Assembly: GCA_038373865.1 (NCBI GenBank)
Contig: JAXGGA010004753.1
Coordinates: forward strand, 20,833-84,832
Origin: Uloborus plumipes
Taxonomy: Eukaryota; Arthropoda; Arachnida; Araneae; Uloboridae
DNA: 64,000 nt
Direction of reading: 5' to 3'
The translations under genes and the position numbers were made by a program. Numbering within the stretch: position 1 is the first letter of the stretch; each line of letters starts with the position of its first letter. Below, in pieces: positions 42,970 through 53,718 of this stretch. The notes below the pieces were generated by a model. That model was not told where the DNA came from. It worked only from the letters and a program-made list of their open reading frames with translations, and searched no databases.

Positions 42970-45046
42970 GGTGAACTACCTTGGTCACATTATCTCTTCC
43001 GAAGGTGTACGAACAGATCCAGATAAGGTATCTGCAGTCAAGAATTGGAGCCGCCCCGAAAATGTCCATCAGCTGCGAAGTTTCCTGGGGCTCTGCACGT
43101 ACTACAGGAAGTTTGTGAAGGGTTTTTCCAATATTGCACGACCTTTGCATAAGCTGACGGAGAGCAAACAAAAATTTGAATGGTCCAAAGAATGCGAGGA
43201 TGCATTTCTACAGCTGAAGGAGGCTTTAACATCAACGCCTATTCTCTCTTATCCTCAGCCTGGAAAATCCTTCATACTTGACACTGATGCGAGCCACGAG
43301 AGCGTTGGAGCTGTTTTATCTCAAGAAGTAGACGGTAACGAACATGTCATCGCCTACTGGAGCAAATGCTTATCCAAGTCGGAGCGAAATTATTGTGTCA
43401 CGAGAAAGGAATTGCTCGCCATAGTTAAAGCTGTAGAACATTTCCATCATTACCTCTACGGCCGTAAATTCCTGCTCCGGACCGATCATGCCTCTTTAAC
43501 TTGGCTTTTGAATTTCAAGAATCCAGAGGGCCAGGTAGCCAGGTGGATACAGCGGCTCCAGGAATATGACATCGAGATTAAGCACCGAAAAGGCATGTCA
43601 CACGGGAATGCTGACGCATTATCAAGAAGACCTTGTTCCGAGAACTGCCATTATTGCTCCCGAATAGAGAAACAGTACGGGACGACAATCCCTACTGCCT
43701 GTCAAGTTACTGCTACTTCATCATCTTCAGATCCTGACCCATGGAGTGACGACCAAGTTAGAAAAGATCAGCTTGAAGACCCAGACCTAAAGCCTATCAT
43801 AGAGTTAATGGAAAAAGACAGTCGGCGACCTAGTTGGCAAGACATTTCTATCTACAGTCCTGCAACGAAAAGATACTGGGCTCTATGGAAATCTCTCCAG
43901 CTGCGGAATGGCGTCCTGTATCGGAAATGGGAATCTGACGATGGTAAAGTATTCAAATGGCAGTTACTCCTTCCCAGATCAAGAATTCCAGACGTTCTAA
44001 AGGAATTGCACAGTAGTCCGACTGGAGGACACTTTGGTATCCTGAAAACCCTCCACAAGGTTCGAGAGCGCTTCTTCTGGAGCAAGGCGAAGGATGACGT
44101 AGAGAAGTGGTGCCATTCTTGCGACGCCTGTGCAACCCGTAAAGGACCGAAGAGAAGAAGCCGCGGGAAGCTACATCTTTACAACGTAGGAGCTCCTTTC
44201 GAACGAATCGGGATCGACATTCTTGGTCCTCTACCGAAAACTACTGATGGGAACAAATACATCCTCGTTTCCATTGACTACTTCACCAAATGGCCCGAAG
44301 CATATTCCATTCCGGATCAAGAAGCTACCACTGTAGCAGAGACTCTAGTCCAGCATTGGATCTCGAGATATGGGACACCTTTGCAGATCCACTCCGATCA
44401 GGGGAGAAACTTCATCTCTGCTGTGTTTAAGGGCCTATGTAAAATCCTCAAAATTGAGAAAACTCGAACGACACCACTACACCCACAATCGGACGGCATG
44501 GTGGAGAGATTCAACAGGACAATCCTTAATAATCTCTCGCTTATGGTCTCCAAAAATCAACAGGATTGGGACAAGAAACTTCCTCTGTTCCTGCTGGCCT
44601 ACCGCAGTGCTGTCCACGAGACCACCGGATATTCCCCATCACAGATGCTCTTCGGCCGAGAGCTTCGGCTGCCTTGTGATCTCGTCTTCGGTCTCCCTCC
44701 AGATGCACCTTCATCGCCTGAGGAGTACGTCCAGGATCTCCAGGCCCGGTTGGAGGACGTTCATCACTTCGCACGGGAGCGAATCAACATCGCGACGGAG
44801 AAAATGAAGACCCGATACGACACAAGGTCTACTGGCCATGACTTTCAAGAAGGTGACAAGGTGTGGCTATGGAATCCCATCCGACGTAAAGGTCTGTCAC
44901 CCAAATTGCAGTCGCATTGGGATGGACCCTACACAGTCCTTCACCGGCTGAACGACGTCGTAGTGAGGATCCAGAAGTCATCACATTCAAAACCCAGGGT
45001 TGTACATTATGATCGGCTAGCCCCATACTATGGCCATAGTTCGTAA
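42956..45046 (+). CDS. RT thumb, RNase H and integrase
   Basis: About 696 codons, open from 42956 in the +1 frame relative to the upstream frame. It has no own ATG at the break and starts within the RT coding sequence (REVNYLGHIIS motif). RNase H has DTDAS (Asp109, Asp111) and ELLAIV and TDHASL motifs. Integrase has an H-x6-H ... C-x2-C zinc finger (His352, His359, Cys386, Cys389) and the triad Asp421, Asp481 and Glu517, with the D,D-35-E spacing. A GPY/F-like module (SHWDGPYTV) ends the protein. No chromodomain or envelope follows. The overlap with the upstream frame is 14 bases; one surplus base near 42956-42960 explains the break. I read it as a disabling mutation or sequence error, not programmed frameshifting, because no slippery site is obvious and the site lies inside RT. 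Confidence 0.93.
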   Translation: MFRREVNYLGHIISSEGVRTDPDKVSAVKNWSRPENVHQLRSFLGLCTYYRKFVKGFSNIARPLHKLTESKQKFEWSKECEDAFLQLKEALTSTPILSYPQPGKSFILDTDASHESVGAVLSQEVDGNEHVIAYWSKCLSKSERNYCVTRKELLAIVKAVEHFHHYLYGRKFLLRTDHASLTWLLNFKNPEGQVARWIQRLQEYDIEIKHRKGMSHGNADALSRRPCSENCHYCSRIEKQYGTTIPTACQVTATSSSSDPDPWSDDQVRKDQLEDPDLKPIIELMEKDSRRPSWQDISIYSPATKRYWALWKSLQLRNGVLYRKWESDDGKVFKWQLLLPRSRIPDVLKELHSSPTGGHFGILKTLHKVRERFFWSKAKDDVEKWCHSCDACATRKGPKRRSRGKLHLYNVGAPFERIGIDILGPLPKTTDGNKYILVSIDYFTKWPEAYSIPDQEATTVAETLVQHWISRYGTPLQIHSDQGRNFISAVFKGLCKILKIEKTRTTPLHPQSDGMVERFNRTILNNLSLMVSKNQQDWDKKLPLFLLAYRSAVHETTGYSPSQMLFGRELRLPCDLVFGLPPDAPSSPEEYVQDLQARLEDVHHFARERINIATEKMKTRYDTRSTGHDFQEGDKVWLWNPIRRKGLSPKLQSHWDGPYTVLHRLNDVVVRIQKSSHSKPRVVHYDRLAPYYGHSS

Positions 45047-45265
45047 AGTAAATCTAAAGCTACCATGGTAATTTGTTTGTAAATTTTGTATATAACTTTT
45101 GCCTTTAATTGTCTGTAATATTACTTCATCAATGTTATTATTTCTTTCATGTTCTCATTGTTATTGTTTATCATGTTTATGATTGGTCATCATGTAATGT
45201 GTGCACCTGTAATTTTTCCCTTGCTTCCTTTCTGGGGATTGTACTGCCCGGGACGTGCAGTCCTT
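45047..45265 (+). other. Untranslated 3' region of the retrotransposon
   Basis: 219 bp between the integrase stop and the polypurine tract. No third frame, so no envelope gene. Confidence 0.8.
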
Positions 45266-45278
45266 GGGAAGGGGGCAA
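45266..45278 (+). other. Polypurine tract
   Basis: GGGAAGGGGGCAA immediately before the 3' LTR; primes plus-strand DNA synthesis. Confidence 0.85.
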
Positions 45279-45898
45279 TGTTACAAATCTTGTAAATAGT
45301 TGTTGTTTTTCCTGCCTTGCATCATTTTCATTAGTTTTGGTTTTATCTGACGTCATGTTGCAAAAGTATCTGAAGATATCACTTTTATCACTTGTATACC
45401 GGCCCCGTAACACTTTGTAGTTTTTACACTTGCCCTAACTTTAATAAGCGTGAAGAAATTTTCGCTCGGAGTGGTGTTTTTCTTTTTATTTCTAGCGTTT
45501 TCTTGAATGAATTGTTTAAAGTAATGAATGATTTGGAATATTCCAGATATTACTAGAAAGTTGTCGGGAATTCTTTCCGTGTATAAATAGCTGGCCTTGA
45601 ACACAAGTCAGTCAGTTTTTTCTCAGATGGGATTCTGAGAAGCTCGCTCGTTATATTCGCTTCGGCGGATGTTTGTTTTGCTTTTGTAATTGCTTAATTA
45701 CTGTTCACGTTAGATACGGGGTGCTAAGTTACTGTTGAGAGTACAGTGTACTGTTTTGCTACCTAATTGCTGGATGTTTAGCAATTGATTCCCGCTTTAT
45801 TGTAAATAGTGTATATACTTGTAAATAAATTTATAGTTACTTCCTCAAGATTGGACTGCTCATTTGAAGAAAGTTGAAGGTGCTACGGACTCGTTACA
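45279..45898 (+). repeat. 3' LTR
   Basis: 620 bp with the same ends as the 5' LTR, TATAAATA at 45582-45589 and AATAAA at 45824-45829. Between 45630 and 45670 it has TCTGAGAAGCTCGCTCG where the 5' LTR and the 60-kb LTR have GATCTGGTGACTCG. Confidence 0.93.
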
Positions 45899-46071
45899 AT
45901 ATTAAGAGAAAGGGTGAGGATTCGGAGCTTTGATCTGGAAATTTTTCGAAATGGAAGACCAAAACATTTGTAACCAACATGTGTTAACAAGGGTGCATGG
46001 AGAAAAAAATGGGCAAGTAAGAAAAAAAAATCAATCGCCCCTCCCTTTGAAAATTTCTGGATCCGCCCTTG
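45899..46071 (+). mobile_element. MITE C, right part only
   Basis: Matches 63050-63219 closely and ends GGATCCGCCCTTG followed by TATATAAG (46072-46079). The left 120 bp of the MITE are absent because the gypsy 3' LTR begins the sequence at this point. Confidence 0.85.
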
Positions 46072-46600
46072 TATATAAGGGACTGATTTGTTACCACGAA
46101 TAAGTAAGTTTTGAACGATGTCAATCATCGCCAAATATGATTCGTGACTTTTTCCGTCAATTTTGAGCTTTTAAAAGTAATGCATATTGCATGATGTGCT
46201 TTAATAAATGTAATTTAAAATTTTAAATGAAACCATTGAGATCACGACAGGACCTATAGTCTGTGGCCCAAGCACCGATATCGTTCAAGTTCGTTTACCA
46301 ATTTTAGGGACTACGGGAACTTGCTTGAAATCAATCTCATTAAGTTTTAATTACAATAGGGACTATATTCCTTAGCCTGTTGGCTCATTCACAACAAAAA
46401 TTGTCTCTAGGTAGCGCTGTTGCACAAAATATTTGCAATTTAAAATTTCAATAAACAGGTTTTCTACCCTAGTTTTTCTTTTTCATACGATTTTATGTTG
46501 CAAAATATATTAATAAGTCATAATATACTTACTTCACGTCTTTTGTGATTCAGTTACTAAGAAAATCACAAAAATGTATCAATCCACATTTCCGTTTGTT
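46072..46600 (+). repeat. Interspersed repeat R, copy 1
   Basis: 46072-46330 matches 63220-63467 almost base for base. 46257-46590 also aligns, less closely, with 60569-60960, sharing GTCTGTGG, CGTTTACCAAT and TGCACAAAATATTTGCAAT. Non-coding; class unknown. Confidence 0.75.
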
Positions 46601-47584
46601 CTTAATCTCGTTGTTTCGTTAATGGCACTATGTAATCCAGTCAATGAATACATTATAGAATGCATGGAATATGCGAGAGTATTTGACAACAGAATATTGT
46701 TAGGGGTAGTTAGTAAGTTAATATACTGAAAGTCCCCGACCCTGGGGGGTGAGCTAAAGGTGGGGTGGGAAGCAAATTTTGGGTTTCTTGAAAAATCGCG
46801 GAAATGGTGTGAAAAATTGGTTTAAAATAAAAATTCAAGCTAAACAAACTTCGTATAAGTGTTTCTACACATATTTGTCGAATTTTCAATAATTTTCCAG
46901 GTGTTTATTGTGAAAAAACGAGAAATTTCGGAAAAACTCTCTATTTTTGTCAAGAACGTTGAATGGTTCTATTTTAAAAAGGGAGACAGCTTGATTACGA
47001 AAATGCACGATAGCAGCATTTCCACGTACTCCGATATTATTTTGTTTTTATAGAAATAATGAAGAGAAAAAAAAACACCAACACAAATCGACACCTCAAA
47101 TATACGAATGTAATGAAAAACAAAACAAAACAAAATAAAGAAAAATCCCTTCTCATTACTTATCTCTCTTATCACAATCACCCCCTGTTTCATAAAATCG
47201 GTTGAGACCTGACGCATGCGCGAATTCGAGGAAGGTCGCCGAAAAGAATATCAAACAGTATCTATATATCCATCTAGATGTACATATAAATATATAGGTA
47301 GAGACGGACACATATATATGATATTTAACGTAATTATCCGCCCCTAGAATTCCATTTTCGCATATTTTGCCATCTATCTTTAATGGCCTGTAAAAAACTA
47401 ATGAGACAATATTTTTTCGGGAACATTGTGTTTTTTTCATCTGTAGACTCTAAGGATTCAGAAAAATATCACATTTTGTAGTCCCCGAAGTTGGCAAACG
47501 AAACCATGTTTCTAAGCATCTTTTCTGCCTTCGGCCCACAGACTATAAGAACTCTTTTTAGTAATTTCATATACCGCAGCTGCA
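46601..47584. other. No gene seen
   Basis: AT-rich, with GACGCATGCGCG (47211), an isolated NRF1-like motif. No exon recognised. Confidence 0.35.
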
Positions 47585-47800
47585 CAATATACATACAAAT
47601 GTTTTTGGAAATTATACTAAGAGGATTCGGAAATACTAAGAAATGTTTTTTGAAATTGCAGAAAGTAGATTCCGAAGTTCACAGAAACGCTTTTGGAAAG
47701 TACGGAAAGTATATTCCGAAATAGCTAGAAGCTTTTCAAAAGTTACAGCAAATATACCGAAATTCTCAGAAAAGTTTTTAAAAATATCATGAACTGCAGC
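47585..47800. repeat. Degenerate ~45-bp tandem repeat
   Basis: About five units of the form ATTCCGAAATA-CTAAGAAA-GTTTTTGGAAAT-ACAGAAAGTA, spaced 43-46 bp. The run ends before TTTTTGACAGTGTA (47835), a possible DNA-element tip of the type seen at 25150. Confidence 0.75.
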
Positions 47801-48107
47801 TGCCCATTTATTAAGAAACATGCTTTAATATTTTTGACAGTGTACGATCTTTCTTTTTTGTATGTTAAACATTTTAAAACGTACGAAGGTAGTGCAATAA
47901 GCGTTTGTGCCATAAGCGATGACTAAGAAATATTTCAATGAATTCTATAATTTATATAATATTGACATTCAAAAAGTATACAATCGCCAAGAAATGTATC
48001 TATATCAATATTCAAGAATAGTGACATGTTGGAATAGTAACAGGTATGCTACTTTAGTCTGGAATGATATTTTCATATCCTTTATTCATTACACAATATA
48101 AACTAGC

Positions 48108-48274
48108 GTGCCATTTCAAAGTTTTTGGGCGGGAGAGGGCAAAAGGTATGTGCTCAATGTGTTGAAAAGAAAAAAAAACATAAAAATACAAGCAGAAATG
48201 CATAACAAAAAGCAGTAAATTTAAATTCCCAGGGGTCCATTACCCCCCCCCCTTCCCCCCAAATGAGGGACCTG
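48108..48274 (-). mobile_element. hAT-type MITE E, copy 4
   Basis: Reverse orientation; the right tip reversed is CAGGTCCCTCATTTGGGG and C/G runs follow. The left tip and target duplication are not clean, so the copy is old. Confidence 0.55.
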
Positions 48275-49562
48275 AAGCTACATGAAAAAAATTTCAAAAA
48301 TTAAAATATTTACTTTATATTTTCAAATGAAACTTATGAATAATGTGCCACTCGTGGTCAGAGCATTTTCAAGTGAACAGAAAATGACACACTATTAAAA
48401 TATTCTTCCTCACACTCGATTAAAAGCTCTTCATGGTATAGTTATTCTTCTGCGCAGCAAAAAATTACTCACATTTCCCCCCCAATTCCTTTTGATACAG
48501 CATTCAAAATAAGTAAATTAATTAAAACACACAGTAATATCTTAGTATAACTGAAACGAAAAACCGGAGATTTCTTTCGCAGCGAAGAAAATCAACAAAA
48601 ACTAAGCAGATAATTCTTTTCACTCTGAGAAATAAAAAAATCTGCCAGCAATGCTAAAAATAAAAATAATCAAAAGAAGACACCACACATTTCATTAGAG
48701 TTTACCGGGTGCGTTCAAAGTGCAACATCTATGCATTTAGTCTGATTTCGTTTCCCCATTCGAACGAAATCTGCCGGCTGCTACGCATAATATGTGGATT
48801 CCCCCGAAGGCGCCGCCGCAAGAAATGGAGCAGTGATTAGTGACGTCAATAATAGAATGAGATAGATTTTTATTAATAGGTCCTTATGTTCAACATGCAT
48901 AAAAAATGAAAGATTACAGTAACTCACAAACAAATAATTTCACAAAAAAAATTTTGGAATGCTGTCCAATGAAAACCAGTTTTGATTACGTCGATACAAG
49001 TCCCGAGAAAAAAAAAAGTGTTTGGGCACAACAAAGATCTCATACAATTTAAAAGAAAATAATCTATTTCTAAGCAATGAACAATACTTACCGGCTTCTG
49101 GAAGAAATAAAAACAAACTAAACTTCTCTTCGATATATCGTAATAATCCATACGTGCAACACAGTCTGATAATCCTGTTGGTACGCCTTGAAGATGTAGT
49201 TTTCGTATTAATTTGATATGTCACCAAAACAAATATAATGCCTTGCGGATTACTGAAGTAAATACTGTATTTAATAATTACTCATGGATTTATAGTTCCC
49301 ATAAATCCAATTTTATATTAAGCAAGACTAAAACACACACTCGCTAAAATGCAAGCAAGTTAATATGGCGCCGTTTCCGGTTTCAATCTTCTCCCCCACC
49401 TAAATTTTGCTCGTTGCGCATTGAGCTACGCAGCTTCCTCTAAGGTATCTGAGTAGGACGGAAACGTTTCCGAGTATTACGGAAAAGTCATCTTAAGCGG
49501 ATGTTTCCGGTATATTCAGAAACGTTTATCTTATTTTCAGAAACGTTTCCGAATTTTTTTAC
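48275..49562. other. No gene seen
   Basis: 48740-48850 is somewhat GC-richer, with TGACGTCA at 48841. 49440-49567 has repeated GAAACGTTTCCG palindromes related to the 47.6-kb minisatellite, ending TTTTTTTACAGTGTA. Confidence 0.4.
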
Positions 49563-50066
49563 AGTGTACGTTTGTAACCGCTGGCCAGAAGCCCCCACAG
49601 CACCCACAGACCTGAAACTTGGTTCAAAAATTCGAACGTATCCTCGTGTAATGCACCTCGAAAGCCAAATTTTTAATTTCGAATTTGTTATTTTTAAATT
49701 AATTAATTAGTATCATTTTTGGTGTATCCGCCATAATTGAGGGAGGAAAATCTTCCTCCACCCCATAACATTATATATCGCTGGAAAGGGTATTTTTTCT
49801 CTGAAAAAGAAAAGTTTTAGCACGTTTCTGTCCGTTAATTTAGACAGAAGATATTAATTAATTAAATTTAGTCAATTTTCAAGGCATAACTCTACGCAAA
49901 AATGAAATACTAGATCCATTTCCCGTACAAGCTGCTCTTTCTTCAGTGGTTTAAATTTACGTATAGAGTTAAGCATTGAAAATTTACTAAATTTGAGTAT
50001 ATCTCCTGTCTTTTTGATTTATTTGGCGAATTGTTTTAAACTTTAAAAGGACTTTTAGTGCCGTTT
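49563..50066 (+). mobile_element. Helitron fragment (family of 54667-56189)
   Basis: Aligns with the reverse complement of about 55600-56160: CGCTGGCCAGAAGCCCCCAC, GGTGTATCCGCCATAATTG, TTAGCACGTTTCTGTCCG and GATTTATTTGGCGAATTG. The terminal TC end and the 3' hairpin are missing, so it is truncated at both ends. Confidence 0.75.
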
Positions 50067-50599
50067 AAAAGGTTGTGGATAAAACGGTAAGACTAGAATT
50101 TTCTATGCGATATTTAAAAAAAACTCAATGCATTTACAGCTTTTAAAATACTATGAGATTTATAGCTGCGATGCCTAATTAGTGAATTTGAGGTGTAATA
50201 TAAGGATATGTTCTTAAAAATTAAAGTTTTGCTGTGGCCAATAACCCTCACAATATTTACAGAAAATTATAGTAATTGGCCCCCTATGATGAGAACGCTA
50301 TTGATAACTCTAAATGTTTAGCAACAAAAAAATCAGATGAAGAATTTAATGTATTAAATAAGCTCATGTCTCTAAAAGACTTCCAAAATATTTTTGGAGG
50401 CGAAGTGGACAAGAATTTATCGCCGGACTTTAAACTAGGATTCATCCGATAAAAGCACCGAAATATCAGAAGGAAGTTTCAAATAACACATGACCGTTAT
50501 ACAAAGTTTGGCGCTTTTTTTTTTCAGAATGATTTTTCTAAAAACTACTCTACCAATACTGAAATACTGACTGCAATTATAACAACAAATGCAAATCTG

Positions 50600-51046
50600 A
50601 ATAAAAATATTTTTGAAAAAAAATTGAACCGACTTCGGAACTTCACTCAGAAAATGCTCTAAAAAGTAAAAAATAATTTTATTCTTTGAACTCCATCGAT
50701 ACTACATTTAAACATAAGTTTTGAAGTCGGCGCAAAAAAAAGCCAAATAGAATCATTCGAAACTATAAATATAAATTTAAATGAATCCAGGTTCTTTATT
50801 CGCATTCGCATTCATTGAAAAATACATATACAAATATTCAGCTCTCAATTTTCAATGATTTCTCTGAAAATGTTGTCAAAATATAGTAAACATCATTTTA
50901 CCTATAGTTTTTGCGCCGACTTCAAAACTTATGTTTAAATGTAGTATCGATGGAGTTCAAAGAATAAAATTATTTTTTACTTTTTAGAGCATTTTCTGAG
51001 TGAAGTTCCGAAGTCGGTTCAATTTTTTTTCAAAAATATTTTTATT
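50600..51046. repeat. 139-bp perfect inverted repeat
   Basis: Arms 50600-50738 and 50908-51046 are identical reverse complements as far as I can read, with a 169-bp spacer. Each arm holds GAACCGACTTCGGAAC and GTTTTGAAGTCGGCGC. Perfect identity suggests a recent origin. No protein. Confidence 0.93.
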
Positions 51047-51254
51047 TTAATCTTTTTAGTGTAAATGTACATATGAAATAAGGTAATGTTTCCATTGCAA
51101 AACTTCACCTAATTGTCTTAAGTAAATGCTTCATAAAATAAACTATGTAAGAAGAAAAAAGAAAGTATCAACGCGTCTAAAATTTTAAGCGATTGACACT
51201 AAAAAATAATCCTTGTTATTCTCTGATATTTATTTGTGTACTAGTTTAATTAAA

Positions 51255-51668
51255 GGCTAAATATTAACGGCTTTTCAACTAATTTATGTTTCAAAACAAC
51301 ACTAGATTCTCGCAGTTCATAAAATTTCACGACGTATTACATAGGTGGCCCGCTAATGAGTTTTATGCTTGATTCAGTTAAGCCTTCATTCACAATTTTC
51401 ATGATCATTATAATAACTGTTTCATATTAATCACGTTCTGTAACAATGGATTTCATATTTAATCATTTAGGACAAATCGCTTTAAATTTGAGCAAAAATT
51501 TGGAGATTTTCCTCATTTTCTTCAGAATTCCTTTATCAAACCTTATGTAAATTAAGACTAACAAAACCTGAAATATTACGAATCAATCAGTACCTGGTAC
51601 GACTTTCAGTTCGTTGGAGTTCAGGAGAAAAAAGCAGGACATAGAAAGATACTCGGTTTAAAATTTTC
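51255..51668 (-). mobile_element. Helitron-type repeat, minus strand, truncated
   Basis: Aligns directly with 53298-53700: GGCTTTTCAAC, GTGGCCCGCTTATGAG/GTGGCCCGCTAATGAG, TTAGTTAAGCCTTCATTCA, GGATTTCATATTTAATCATT and GTACCTGGTTCGACTTTC. No terminal TC or CTAG found on this copy. Confidence 0.6.
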
Positions 51669-51693
51669 AAAAAGACTATAGAAAGGAGTTCCA

Positions 51694-51962
51694 TTATGCA
51701 ATCCAGAGAAGCCTGGCGTTCAAAATGGTCATTATTACGATTACTGTGATCCCAATTTCTTTTTCGAAAGATTTCTGCAGGTTCCCGTTATCGAACCCGG
51801 ACCACGAGAGGATGGGACCAATCGGAAAGAAAGACCTTTCTAACAAAAAAAGAATTTTTGAAATCGGTCCAGGCGTCTTCGAGTAATCTTGGAACATACC
51901 GAAAAAAAAAAAATTTCTCCGACGAATTGTATAACCTCCTCCTTTGTTGAAGTCGGTTAATA
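51694..51962 (-). repeat. Repeat with the AACCGACTTCAA..GGAGGAGGTTAT signature
   Basis: Minus strand reads TTAACCGACTTCAACAAAGG, AGGAGGTTATACAATTCG, then a poly-T and GGTATGTTCCAAGATTACTC. This signature is, from memory, widespread in arthropod (notably lepidopteran) repeats. A 135-codon minus frame across it (51694-52101) is not convincing as a gene. Confidence 0.45.
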
Positions 51963-52049
51963 ATGAAGATAATGTGACAGCAGCAACAGTTGTGATAACT
52001 CCTCTGAAAACTCCTATAAATTTGTATACGCCATCTACTTCGGTTAATC

Positions 52050-52216
52050 TGTGCTTTGGGTCCCTTTTCTCGCCAAACACGGATTTCGGTTTTGTCGCCA
52101 TAGAAACGCTATTTCTGCGTAATGTCTCTCGGAGCTTTCAACTACGCGAGACATCAAGGAAAAACGCGCCAGTTGGCGATTTTTTGAAAATGCGCCAAGC
52201 AGGGACCCAAAGCGCA
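52050..52216. repeat. Short element with GTGCTTTGGGTCCC inverted ends
   Basis: TGTGCTTTGGGTCCC (left) and GGGACCCAAAGCGCA (right) are inverted across 167 bp. TCGCCA/TGGCGA motifs are inside. No clear target duplication. Confidence 0.5.
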
Positions 52217-52268
52217 TTTTTACCTCTACTTCAAACAAAACAACTCATTGTAGCAAATTTATCGATGA

Positions 52269-53718
52269 CTAGCAAAAATACCCGGCGTTGCCTGGGTCAG
52301 TATTGAGAAAAAATTTATATACTCACCTTTGTTTTTTTTTCCCTGAACTGAAAAAACTCAAAACACACCGCTTTGAGAATTTTTAAAATGTCGCCAAATT
52401 TTTGCGTAACTGTTTTGGGATACCTAGGATAATTTTGCTCCCCTCCTTACTTTATGAAAATACATTAAGTATTATTATGTCACTAATTTTTGTCACAGAG
52501 AAATGGAAATCAAATGTTGAGATACTGTTGCTGACCATAAAATCATGTTAAAAGTTTTTATCCTAAATGATTTCGAATTTAATAGGGAACATTTAGCAAT
52601 TATTTATGCAAAAATGCAAATTTATGGTAATTTTAGTCTTGTTTAAGGGTTTTATTAATTTAGTATCTGGATTACTTTATTTTTGACATAATTTTAAAAA
52701 GGTTTTTAATGGATACATACGGAATCGGAAAACAAAAGAAAAAAAATACGTAATAATACTTTACTTTTTACACGACATAACCAAAATAAAACAATTATTG
52801 TCTGATATTTATCGACTGCGGCAAAATCTCAATCATCGATATAATACTCCAACTTGTATTATATCGATGATTAAGATTTTGCCGCCAGTCGATAAATATC
52901 AGATAATAATTGTTTTATTAGCTGCCAGGGCAGCTAGATTAGCTTCCTGCGGCATGTTGATGCATAACGACCTCTCTAACTTTTACCTCATTCTGAAGTT
53001 ATATTATTTGATAGAATTTAATGTTCATTCGATTTCAAGACATACCACGCACGTGGCCCGGCGTTGCACGGGCACTTCGTGCCTTTAAAGTAGTGAGGAA
53101 ATTTTCAAGAAACTACTCCCCGCCAAGGCGACTCGCTAACAAGCGCTTCACGCCTTTACTTTTTTCCTATATAAAAAAATCATTCAAATTATTGAGATGC
53201 TATGCGCCTTCAAGATGGTGAGGAGAGTTTCAGTAAGTTCAGCTCGTTTAAAGGAAAAAAGCAGACATAGATACTCAGTTTTTAATATAAGTAGATGGCT
53301 TTTCAACAAATGAATGTTTTGTTTCAAAATATTACAAGTAGCCAGCGATAAAAATTCTACGTAAGTGGCCCGCTTATGAGTTTCGTGTTTGATTTAGTTA
53401 AGCCTTCATTCAAAATTCTCATTATCATTGTTATTACTGTTTCATAGCAACGACGGTTTGCAAGAATGGATTTCATATTTAATCATTTATTAGGCTTAAT
53501 CGTTTTAAACTTGACTACTTATTAATTGATATCTTTGCTAATTAAAATCGTATAATTATATCAATTGAAACTAATGAAGCCTGAAAAATTACCTATCTAT
53601 CGGTACCTGGTTCGACTTTCAGGTCATTGGCGTTCAGGAGAAAGAAGCGTGACATAGAAAGAAAGATAGTTAGAAAGAAAGATAGTTAGAAAGATACTCA
53701 GTTTTTAATATAAGTAGA
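52269..53718 (-). mobile_element. Helitron(s), minus strand
   Basis: Minus-strand 3' end: hairpin CCCAGGCAACGCCGGGT, ATTTTTG, then CTAG at 52269-52272 and host T. Two possible 5' ends read TCTACTTATATTAAAAACTG on the minus strand, at 53297 and 53718, each preceded by host A. So either one 1.03-kb Helitron plus a second truncated one, or a 1.45-kb compound element. A second hairpin GCCCGTGCAACGCCGGGC (53055-53073) lacks a CTAG. Confidence 0.7.
52785..52919. repeat. ~60-bp-arm palindrome inside the Helitron
   Basis: TAAAACAATTATTGTCTGAT through ATCGATATAATAC folds onto its near-perfect complement with a loop of about 10 bases (CTCCAACTTG). Two to three mismatches or indels (CTGCGG against CCGCCAG). 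Confidence 0.88.

Larger units (their letters stand above)
39646..45898 (+). mobile_element. Ty3/gypsy LTR retrotransposon
   Basis: 6.25-kb element: 5' LTR (39646-40256), primer site (40261-40278), gag-protease-RT frame (40354-42969), RT/RNaseH/integrase frame (42956-45046), polypurine tract (45266-45278) and 3' LTR (45279-45898). ATAT lies on both sides (39642-39645, 45899-45902), a possible 4-bp target duplication. Integrase lies after RNase H, which is the Ty3/gypsy order, and there is no envelope frame. The flanks belong to two unrelated repeats, which raises doubt that this is a simple insertion. Confidence 0.93.

Noticed and set aside
42950..42972. Programmed ribosomal frameshift between the two pol frames
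   Set aside because: No clear slippery heptamer or pseudoknot, and the position inside RT is not where gypsy elements recode; a mutation or base error is simpler.
40548..45026. Several antisense or off-frame frames within the gypsy element, including 145 codons at 44370-44807
   Set aside because: They are shadows of the gag-pol frames, without motifs of their own.
45047..45278. Envelope gene for an errantivirus-like element
   Set aside because: Only about 230 bp separate integrase from the 3' LTR, with no open frame of use.
51694..52101. 135-codon minus-strand frame as a gene
   Set aside because: It runs across the GGAGGAGGTTAT repeat and part of a MITE-like element.
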